A DNA stretch of 64,000 bases. Origin: Bog-113 sp965226755. Lineage in GTDB: Bacteria > Acidobacteriota > Terriglobia > Bryobacterales > Bryobacteraceae. The translations under genes were made by a program, and so were the position numbers. The notes under the pieces were generated by a model. The model saw only the letters and a program-made list of their open reading frames with translations. It was not told the DNA's origin and did no database searches. Where the stretch lies: positions 162,430 to 226,429 of the forward strand of contig CBDDDT010000008.1 in assembly GCA_965226755.1 (NCBI GenBank). The letters are read 5' to 3'. This document shows positions 54,946 through 62,258 of the stretch, piece after piece (positions within the stretch are counted from its first letter, which is position 1; every line of letters starts with the position of its first letter).

Positions 54946-56187
54946 CTACGACTTATGATGCGTCGGGTGATGAACCGCCGCCGGCTTCTCCATCGTGATC
55001 CCCTTGATATGGGACTCTTCTCCCTTGAAAGTGATCGAGAAAGGATCTTTGGTGAAGGATTCGGCGTAGCCCTCGATCGTGATCGCATCCCCGGCCGCCA
55101 GTTTCGCGTGCAGCGGCTTTTCATACTTGATGTCCGCATCGCCCTGCGGATCGTCGATCGAGATCTTGATCTCCGTCGGATTGGTGTCCGGCGTCCAGGA
55201 TACAATCTTCGCGGCGAATTGCTTCGGGATGATGGCGCCCTTCACGCTTTTGTCGAAGTACGCATCGCCGTCCGGAGCGGTCAGCGTGGCCTTCAGGTCG
55301 CGCCACAGCTTGATATCGGGGTGCAATGCCAGGTAGGCTTCGTCGCTGCCCGCCTTGGCCTTTTCGATATCGACCACGCTCAGGAGCTTGAAGTCCGCCG
55401 GAGGCATGGCGCTTTTCGCCGCCGCCGACTTTAGATCGTCCAACCCCGTCGCGTCGCCGTGGTACCCGGCATAGGCTTTCGCCAGATAATCCGAAGCGGC
55501 CTTCTTGCCGTCCGCCGCCAGCGCGCCTGGTCCGGTAATCGAAACCGCACGCGCGAACTGGTAGAGAGCCTCCGGCGTCCGCGCCACCACGTGCTGCGAG
55601 GCGATGGCCGTTCCCAGCCAGTAAGCCACCTGCGCGTTCTGATCGTTCAGCGCGATGTACTTCTTGAACTGGTCTTCCGCGCCCGGATAATCCTTGCTTT
55701 GCAGCGCGATCCATCCCAGCGTCATGTGCGCCTGCTGCTCCACCTGTCCGCGCGCGGCTTTCCAGTCCTCATCCTTCACCTGCGCCGGCTTCGCATCCGA
55801 CGAGAAGGCCTTATCGAGATTGTCGAGCATGTTCTGCGACGCCTGCTTGCCCTGCGCCAGCGAATCCGGCGTCGGCGTAGTCGACATCGTCTTGGACGCG
55901 ATCTGGCTCCACGTGTTCATGAACTGGAGCAAGCGCGCGTTCTTGAACTCGGAATCCGGATACTTGTCCTGCCATGCCTGCAGAAGCGCGAGCTTCTTCA
56001 CAGGGTCGGTTTCTTTCTGGGCGGCCGTCAGCGCATCGTACTCGCCCTGATCCTTCACCTTCGGCGCTGCCGGCGCCGCGGCCGGAGCCGCCGCCGCCGG
56101 CGCCGCGTCCTGTGCGAGTACCGCGGGTGCGCTCAGCGCGATTGCCAGCGATGCTCCCGCAACCGTTTTCACGAATCGATCGAACAC
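54946..56187 (-). CDS. Secreted TPR-like protein, unknown
   Basis: This protein of about 413 residues starts at a GTG (56187) with AAGGGGGAAGC upstream; the frame is open further back, but no better start exists. A signal peptide (FVKTVAGASLAIALSAPAVLAQ) is followed by an Ala/Pro stretch (DAAPAAAAPAAAPAAP). A helical tetratricopeptide-like region comes next, about residues 60-260 (KKLALLQAWQDKYPDSEF, AHMTLGWIALQSKDYPGAEDQFKKYIALND, AYWLGTAIASQ). The C-terminal 140 residues are a separate domain (LWRDLKATLTAPDGDAYFDKSVKGAIIPKQFAAKIVSW, TIEGYAESFTKDPFSITF) ending in a His-rich tail. The protein probably acts in the periplasm as a scaffold. The family is common in Acidobacteria and its function is unknown. 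Confidence 0.75.
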   Translation of the reverse strand: MFDRFVKTVAGASLAIALSAPAVLAQDAAPAAAAPAAAPAAPKVKDQGEYDALTAAQKETDPVKKLALLQAWQDKYPDSEFKNARLLQFMNTWSQIASKTMSTTPTPDSLAQGKQASQNMLDNLDKAFSSDAKPAQVKDEDWKAARGQVEQQAHMTLGWIALQSKDYPGAEDQFKKYIALNDQNAQVAYWLGTAIASQHVVARTPEALYQFARAVSITGPGALAADGKKAASDYLAKAYAGYHGDATGLDDLKSAAAKSAMPPADFKLLSVVDIEKAKAGSDEAYLALHPDIKLWRDLKATLTAPDGDAYFDKSVKGAIIPKQFAAKIVSWTPDTNPTEIKISIDDPQGDADIKYEKPLHAKLAAGDAITIEGYAESFTKDPFSITFKGEESHIKGITMEKPAAVHHPTHHKS

Positions 56188-56399
56188 TGGGTGCTTCCCC
56201 CTTCTGATCTGCTTATTCACTAGCGAATTATGAGTATTGCAGGCTGCCGGAGTCCCGGCGCATCTTGTCGGCCTCAACCGTTCCTGCGTTGAGGATACTT
56301 GCGGAGTATAGCCGAACATTTCCTAATGCCGCAACAGTACGGACGCCGCCAGCGTCTCGCCGGTTCCCGATCGGCGATTATGCTAGAATCCGCCAACCC

Positions 56400-57857
56400 A
56401 TGCATTTCGTGGATCGGTTCGCGGATTTGGGCGTCATTCTTGCCTATCTCCTGGGCGTCACCTGGTTCGGAGCGCGGTTCCGAAAACGGCAGACCAACCT
56501 GACGGAGTACTTTCTGGGCGGCCAGACCGCGCCCTGGTGGGCTATCGCGCTCTCCATCGTCTCCGCCGAAACCAGCACGCTCACCATCGTCGGGACGCCC
56601 GCGCTCAGCTTCAACGGCAACTTCGCCTTCCTCCAGGTCGTGTTCGGCTACCTGCTCGCCCGCGTGGTTATCTCCGCCATTTTTATTCCTGCTTACTTCC
56701 GCGGCCGGACGTTCACCGCCTACCAGCTCATGCAACGCCGCTTCGGCGAACGCGTCCGGCGGCTCACCGCCATCATCTTTCTCTTCACGCGCGCCATGGC
56801 TGAAGGCGTGCGCGTATTCGCCATCTCCATCGTCATCTCCATCATTCTCGGCACTGGCGAACTCGTCTCCATCGTGCTGATCGTCGCCCTCACGCTCTTC
56901 TATACCTTCGAAGGCGGCATGACCGCCGTGATCTGGACCGACGTGCTCCAGATGGGCATGTACGTGGCCGGCGCGCTCGCCAGCTTCTTCGTGATCCTTC
57001 ACCGCATTCCCGGCGGCTGGCCGCACGTAGCCGCCCTCGCCGGCGCGGCCGGTAAGTTTCAAATCCTCGATTTCCGAACTTCGCTGAGCATTCCCTACAC
57101 CTTCTGGGCCGGGGTCATCGGCGGCTGCTTCCTCACCATGGCCAGCCATGGCGCGGACCAGTTGATCGTGCAACGCCTTCTCAGCGCGCGCTCCGAGGGC
57201 GATAGCCGCAAGGCGCTCTTCGCGAGCTGGTTCGTCGTCTTGTTCCAGTTCACCCTTTTCCTGCTGATCGGCGTCCTGCTCTGGGTGCTCTATCGCGAAT
57301 CCGGGATCGCCCCTCCGCGTCCGCTCGATCGCCTTTATCCGCTATTCGTCTGGCAGAACCTGCCCATTGGCGTGCGCGGCCTGATCATGGCTGCGATACT
57401 CGCCGCGGCCATGGCGAATCTGAGCGCCGCACTCAACTCGCTCGCCTCCGCTACCGTGCTGGATTTGTTTCGCGCGCTCACCGGCGCGCCTGCCCAGGCG
57501 CCTGGAACCGAAACCCGTCAGCTTCGTCTGGCCCATCTCGCCACCGTGTTCTGGGCCGTGATCCTGGTCGGCATCGGCCTGATCGCCCGGCAGTGGGGAA
57601 CCGTCCTCGAATCCGGCCTGTCCATCGCTTCCGTCACGCTCGGCCTCCTGCTCGGCGTCTTCCTGCTTGGCGTCCTGACGCGGCGAGTGGGGGAACGCGG
57701 CGCCGCCGTGGGCGTCATCGCCGGATTAGCCGTCATCCTCTACATTCGCTTCGAGACCCATGTCGCTTTCACCTGGTGGGTGTTGATCGGCAGCGCCGCC
57801 ACTTTCGCTGGCGGTCTCGCCGCTTCTTTTCTTTTCAGGGAGGCTGAACCGGTTTGA
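56400..57857 (+). CDS. SSS-family sodium:solute symporter
   Basis: This 485-residue membrane transporter imports a solute with Na+. The start at 56400 (MHFVDRFADLGVILAYLLG) fits the family. Signature segments are TNLTEYFLGGQTAPWWAIALSIVSAETSTLTIVGTPAL, YRG-like AYFRGRTFTAYQLMQRRFGERVRRL, FYTFEGGMTAVIWTDVLQMGMYV, GGCFLTMASHGADQLIVQRLL and ANLSAALNSLASATVLDLF. About 13 membrane helices are expected. The close relatives in sugar-using bacteria carry sugars or sialic-acid-like acids; the solute is not certain. The downstream APC permease start overlaps the stop as TTGA, so the two are translated together. Confidence 0.9.
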   Translation: MHFVDRFADLGVILAYLLGVTWFGARFRKRQTNLTEYFLGGQTAPWWAIALSIVSAETSTLTIVGTPALSFNGNFAFLQVVFGYLLARVVISAIFIPAYFRGRTFTAYQLMQRRFGERVRRLTAIIFLFTRAMAEGVRVFAISIVISIILGTGELVSIVLIVALTLFYTFEGGMTAVIWTDVLQMGMYVAGALASFFVILHRIPGGWPHVAALAGAAGKFQILDFRTSLSIPYTFWAGVIGGCFLTMASHGADQLIVQRLLSARSEGDSRKALFASWFVVLFQFTLFLLIGVLLWVLYRESGIAPPRPLDRLYPLFVWQNLPIGVRGLIMAAILAAAMANLSAALNSLASATVLDLFRALTGAPAQAPGTETRQLRLAHLATVFWAVILVGIGLIARQWGTVLESGLSIASVTLGLLLGVFLLGVLTRRVGERGAAVGVIAGLAVILYIRFETHVAFTWWVLIGSAATFAGGLAASFLFREAEPV

Positions 57858-59233
57858 CTGAACTGAAACGCGACCTGGGCCTTTGGGCCGCCGTCGCCAT
57901 CGTGATCGGCACCGTGATCGGCAGCGGTCTTTTCCGCGTGCCGCAGACCATGGTTCAGGCCGTCGGCTCGGCCGGGTGGGTGATGGCCGTGTTCGTGGCT
58001 GGCGGCGTCCTTTCGCTGGCCGGCGCTCTCAGTTATGCCGAGCTCGCCGCCGCCATGCCGGGCGCCGGCGGGGAATATGTCTACCTAACCGAAGCGTACG
58101 GGCCGGTCTGGGGCTTCCTTTACGGCTGGACCCAGATGTGGGTCGCCAAAAGCGGCTCTATTGCGACGCTCGCCACGGCTTTCTTTGAATACCTCGCGAA
58201 TTTCCGCCCGGAGATGGAACACGTCTTCTACACCGTCCCCTTGCCTCTCGGGGAACACGGCATGCCCCTTCCTCTCAAATATGGACAACTCCTGGCGATG
58301 GCGCTGATTCTTTTTCTCGCTTTCCTCAACTACTTCGGCGTGAAAGCCGGCGGCGGCGTGCAGGTTGTGCTGACCGCCGTCAAAATCGCCGCCATCGCCG
58401 CCATTATCGGCGCGGGCCTGTTTTACCGCGCGACCGCGCCCGCCGCCGTCAATCATCCGCTCGTGCCCATCACCGCCGCCGGTTTTTTCGCCGCGCTGGT
58501 CGCGGCTCTGTGGGCCTATGACGGCTGGAACAACGTCAGCATGGTCGCCAGCGAGGTCAAACAGCCGCAGCGCAATCTTCCTTTCGCCTTGATTGGCGGA
58601 ACTCTCACCGTAATGCTGCTTTATCTGCTTGCAAATGCCGCCTATTTCCATGTCCTGAGCGCCGCCGATGTCGCCGCCAATAAACGCGTGGCCGCCGCCA
58701 TGATGGCCCGTGTGGTCGGTCCGTGGGGCGCGGGCGCCGTCTCCATCGCCGTCATGATCTCCATATTCGCGGCTCTGAACGGATCTATCCTTTCCGGTTC
58801 GCGCGTGCCGTACGCCCTGGCTCGCGACCGCATCTTCTTCCGTTCTTTCGCCTATGTCCATCCCCGGTTCGCCACCCCGTCGGTCTCCATCCTCGGGCTG
58901 AGCGCGTGGTCCGCCATCCTGGTGTTCTCCGGCCGCTATGACCAGCTCTACAACTACGTCATCTTCGCCAGCTGGCTTCTCTACGGGATGACCACCGCCG
59001 CGGTCCTGGTGCTCCGCCGAACCCGCCCCACGATGCCCCGGCCCTATCGCACTCTCGGCTATCCGGTGGTTCCCATCCTGTTTGTGCTGGCGGCGCTGCT
59101 CCTCGAAATCTTCACGTTGCGGAACTCTCCCCGAGAGGCTTTTTCCGGACTTGTCCTGATTGCGCTCGGCCTTCCTTTCTATTCTTTTTGGAAAAGACGA
59201 AAAGACGTGAGAACGGATACGCACAAACGTTAA
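57854..59233 (+). CDS. APC-superfamily amino acid permease
   Basis: This 459-residue permease has about 12 membrane helices. It starts at a TTG overlapping the symporter stop. Typical features are LWAAVAIVIGTVIGSGLFRVPQTM near the N-terminus (the GSG unwound helix of the LeuT-like fold), LSYAELAAAMPGAGGEYVYLTEAYGPVWGFLYGW, and FAALVAALWAYDGWNNVSMVASEVKQPQRNLPFALIGG in the middle. The C-terminal part has GSRVPYALARDRIFFRSFAYVHPRFATPSVSI. The family exchanges or imports amino acids and polyamines; the solute is not assigned. Pairing with an SSS carrier in one transcript is noteworthy. Confidence 0.9.
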   Translation: MTELKRDLGLWAAVAIVIGTVIGSGLFRVPQTMVQAVGSAGWVMAVFVAGGVLSLAGALSYAELAAAMPGAGGEYVYLTEAYGPVWGFLYGWTQMWVAKSGSIATLATAFFEYLANFRPEMEHVFYTVPLPLGEHGMPLPLKYGQLLAMALILFLAFLNYFGVKAGGGVQVVLTAVKIAAIAAIIGAGLFYRATAPAAVNHPLVPITAAGFFAALVAALWAYDGWNNVSMVASEVKQPQRNLPFALIGGTLTVMLLYLLANAAYFHVLSAADVAANKRVAAAMMARVVGPWGAGAVSIAVMISIFAALNGSILSGSRVPYALARDRIFFRSFAYVHPRFATPSVSILGLSAWSAILVFSGRYDQLYNYVIFASWLLYGMTTAAVLVLRRTRPTMPRPYRTLGYPVVPILFVLAALLLEIFTLRNSPREAFSGLVLIALGLPFYSFWKRRKDVRTDTHKR

Positions 59234-59250
59234 CAAAGCGGGCGTTTTAT

Positions 59251-59271
59251 CCTATTTCGTCCGAAAATAGG
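59251..59271. terminator. Possible weak terminator hairpin
   Basis: Near-perfect arms CCTATTTCG and CGAAAATAGG (one bulged A) lie 17 nt after the permease stop. The stem is AT-rich and only a mixed T tract follows, so termination would be weak. Confidence 0.35.
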
Positions 59272-59325
59272 TTTAAGTGTCCTTTTTAGTGCCTTGGGAA
59301 CCCGCAATGGTACTCCGAAAAACTT

Positions 59326-59347
59326 TTTGTTCTGATTTCAGAACAAA
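59326..59347. promoter_or_regulatory. Palindrome upstream of the AT-hook gene, candidate operator
   Basis: A perfect 9-bp inverted repeat (TTTGTTCTG at 59326-59334 and CAGAACAAA at 59339-59347, 4-nt spacer) lies in an unusually AT-rich leader. A second self-complementary element, GTTCCGGTTCCGGAAC, sits about 65 nt downstream. AT-hook proteins bind narrow-groove AT tracts, so autoregulation is possible but only inferred. Confidence 0.55.
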
Positions 59348-59464
59348 CTTGTTGCAAGTGTTCCTTGCTTGCTGTAAAAAAGCACTAGGAGAGTTTGTTT
59401 ACGTTCGGTTCCGTTCCGGTTCCGGAACAAAGCATCTTTCGTATTATAAGGAATAGTGCAAACT

Positions 59465-59785
59465 ATGGACGTCGCCAAAATCCTCACGGAACTCAAGCAG
59501 GAAAGAGAGCATTTAGAAGAGGCGATTCAAAGCCTGGAACGTCTGGCTCGCGGACGCGGCAAGCGCCGCGGTCGCCCGCCTGCATGGCTGGCTGTCGAAA
59601 AGCGCCGTGGTCGTCCTCCCGGAAGCAAGAACAAAGCCAGCCTTCCAAAACGATGGCCGCGGCTTAATCGCCGATTTTCGGGAACCGCTTCAACGCCCGG
59701 GTATAAACCTCTGAATGGGCGGATAGAATTTCTATCTCCCGCGGGTCGCTCTTTTCTTTTAATCGTATTCGTTTCAATCGTATAG
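59465..59785 (+). CDS. Small AT-hook DNA-binding protein
   Basis: The 106-residue protein begins with a helical coiled-coil-like stretch (MDVAKILTELKQEREHLEEAIQSLERLARG) followed by two AT-hook cores (KRRGRPPAWL and KRRGRPPGSKNK). The GRP triplets of both hooks are intact and would bind the minor groove of AT-rich DNA. Similar short helix-plus-AT-hook proteins are frequent in Acidobacteria. After KASLP the sequence changes style (LNRRFSGTASTPGY, IEFLSPAGRSFLLIVFVSIV). One extra A in the AAAA run at 59647-59650 would instead end the protein at KTMAAA, so the last 45 residues may be an artefact. The 3' end overlaps the convergent hydrolase gene. Confidence 0.75.
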   Translation: MDVAKILTELKQEREHLEEAIQSLERLARGRGKRRGRPPAWLAVEKRRGRPPGSKNKASLPKRWPRLNRRFSGTASTPGYKPLNGRIEFLSPAGRSFLLIVFVSIV

Positions 59786-62081
59786 AAGATAAGGCTGGCG
59801 CCGAATTAGAAAGGCTGTCAGCGCCGGCTGTTCGTCGGCGCGAATGGCAGCCGGATCGTCCCCGCGTTCCAGCCGCGTCACCGTATCCGTCTCCCCGATC
59901 AACGTTCGGTTCACGGCGAAGCGGATTTGCCCGGGATACAGCTTCTCCATCGCCCCCGCCACTTCCAGCCCCAGCCGCGCCGCATCGAAAATGGCACGGT
60001 CCGTGACCACGAACCGAACCCCTTCCAAATCAATCCCCGCGTAATGGCTGCTCTCCGGACGAAAACGCACCGGATATGTCCTGACTCCCGGAATGCTTCG
60101 CGAATTTAAATACGCGGCTACCCGATTTCCGTTCATCCACTTCGCGCCCACCACCTGGAACGGCTCGCTTGTGCCCCGGCCCACGGAATAGTTCTCCGAA
60201 AACTCGAGCATCCCCAGCGCGGGATAGAGCAGCGCCTCCGTGAGGTTGCGGATGTTGGGCGACGGGTCCACCCACGGCAGTCCCGTGGCGTCGAACCAGT
60301 CCTCGCGATTCCAGCCGAGCATCGCCGCCACCGTCAGGTTCGCCTGGATTTTTTTCTCCGCGTTGAACATGCGCGCGAGTTCGCCCAGCGTCATTCCATG
60401 CCGCACCGGCAGCGGGAAATACCCTACGTAAGATTCATTTCCTTCGTCCAACATCGGGCCTTCCACGTGTAATCCCGTGATCGGATTCGGCCGGTCCAGA
60501 ACCACGAAAGCCTTGCCCGCCTTCGCGCATGCCTCCATGGCGTACTCCATCGCTGTCGCGTATGTGTAAAAGCGCGTCCCCACGTCGGCAATATCGAACA
60601 CCATTACATCGATATCCCGAAGCATCTCCGGCGTGGGCCGCTTAGTTTTCTGAGAATAAAGACTGAACACCCGAATGCCGCTCGCTTTATCCACGCTGCT
60701 GGCCACATTCGGCTGGTCCTGCGCTCCCGCGAAGCCGTGCTCGGGCGAAAAAAGCGCCGTCACATGCACTCCGGCTTGCAGCATGACATCGACGTTCCGG
60801 CGCCCCGCGCCGTCAATCCCGGTGGAATTCGTGATCAGCCCGACCCGTTTTCCCGCCAGACTCCGGAATTGTTCCTCTTCCATCACATCGAGCCCGGTCC
60901 GGACATGCCGCGTCGTGTTCCGCGGGTAGCCCACCGCCGCCGCCACCGCCGTGGCCACGCTCTTGCGCAGCGGGGTGATATTTTTCGCCGCTTTGGGGTG
61001 CACCGAGTTGGCCAGCAGAACGACGTAAGTCTGTGACGATGGATCGATCCAGACCGACGTTCCCGTAAAGCCCGTGTGCCCGTACGAAGTTCCCACCGGG
61101 AATAATTCGCCGCGCGCGCCGGAAAAGGGCGAATCGATATCCCACCCCAATCCTCTTACGGCGGCCGCGCCCGGCGGGCTCTGCGGCGACGTGAACAGAT
61201 CCACCGTCAAAGGACTGAAAATTCGCTCCGGGTGCGTCGCATCCGCCGCCGGGTTCACGCCCTTGTTCAGCATCATCTGGCAAAAGCGGCTCAGGTCGTC
61301 CGCCGTGGAAAACATGCCCGCGTGCCCCGCGACTCCGCCCATCAGCCGCGAGCGCGGATCATGCACGATCCCGCGCAGAATCTCCCCCGTCGGCTGCCTC
61401 TCGGTGGGAGCAATGCGCGGCAGCAGCCCGGCGCCCGGCTTGAATTCCGTATCGGTCATCCCCAGCGGCTCAAACACGTTCACCCGCGCAAACTCGTCCA
61501 GCATCTGCCCGCTTACCCGGCGCACAATCTCGCCCATCAGGATGAAGTTCGTGTCGCTGTAAACGAACTTCGCTTCCGGCGGCCCGGCCGGCGGCTCCTG
61601 GGCCGCCCGTTGGACGCCCGCCTCATACCCGGAAAACGGCGGATCCAGATCGAAATCCGGCCGGAACCCCGAGTAGTGCGTCATCAGATCCCGCACCGTG
61701 ATGTCGCTCTTGCCGTTCTGAAATTCCGGTATATAAGCGGTGACCTTGTCGGAAAGCCGGATCTTGCCGGCCTCGAACAGCTTCATGACCGAGGACGTGG
61801 TCGCGACCACCTTGGTGAGGGACGCGCAGTCGAAGATGGTGTCCGCCGTCATCGTCTCGGCCGCGGGTTCCACCGCGCGCTTCCCGTACGCTTTCCGGTA
61901 AACCACCTCGCCTTGATGACCCACCACCAGGACCGCGCCCGGAAGTTTTCCCTCCGCGATGGCGGTCTCGATGAGCGAATCCACGGCATGCGCCCCCCGG
62001 AAACGTGCTCGGCTGCGGCCCGCCCCACGCGAGCATCGAGACAAATACCGCCAGATTTCCAAGCCTCGTAACGGCGCACAT
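59774..62081 (-). pseudogene. Beta-lactamase-fold hydrolase fused to DUF1343 (NamZ-like), one-base frameshift near the N-terminus
   Basis: After correction of one base, a protein of about 768 residues is encoded. The signal peptide (MCAVTRLGNLAVFVSMLAWGG) is in one frame and the body (AHAVDSLIETAIAEGKLPG) in another. One extra C in the CCCCCC run at 61993-61998 separates them, so a base-calling error is likely. The first half is a class C beta-lactamase/esterase-like serine hydrolase with SxxK (CASLTKVV), YSDTNF and GHTGFTG. The second half is DUF1343, the NamZ-type exo-N-acetylmuramidase fold (GLITNSTGID, SPEHGFAGAQD, DIADVGTRFYTYATAM, DRPNPITG, VGRGTSEPFQVVGA). Together they suggest periplasmic turnover of peptidoglycan fragments. 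The family call is firm. If the frame is real, a start at 62110 would give a form lacking the signal. Confidence 0.82.
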
Positions 62082-62258
62082 GTTCGAATGGTAACAATCG
62101 TGCTGCTCATGAGCGCACTTGCTGCCGCTCCATGCCAAACGGGGAGGTATGGCGCGCCGGCGGCAGACTCGTTCCGGGTACATTGATTGCTTTTAATCCC
62201 AATTTTTGCAACGAGTTAGCCGTTGAACGAGTCGATTCTAACGACGGAGGAAGAAAGA

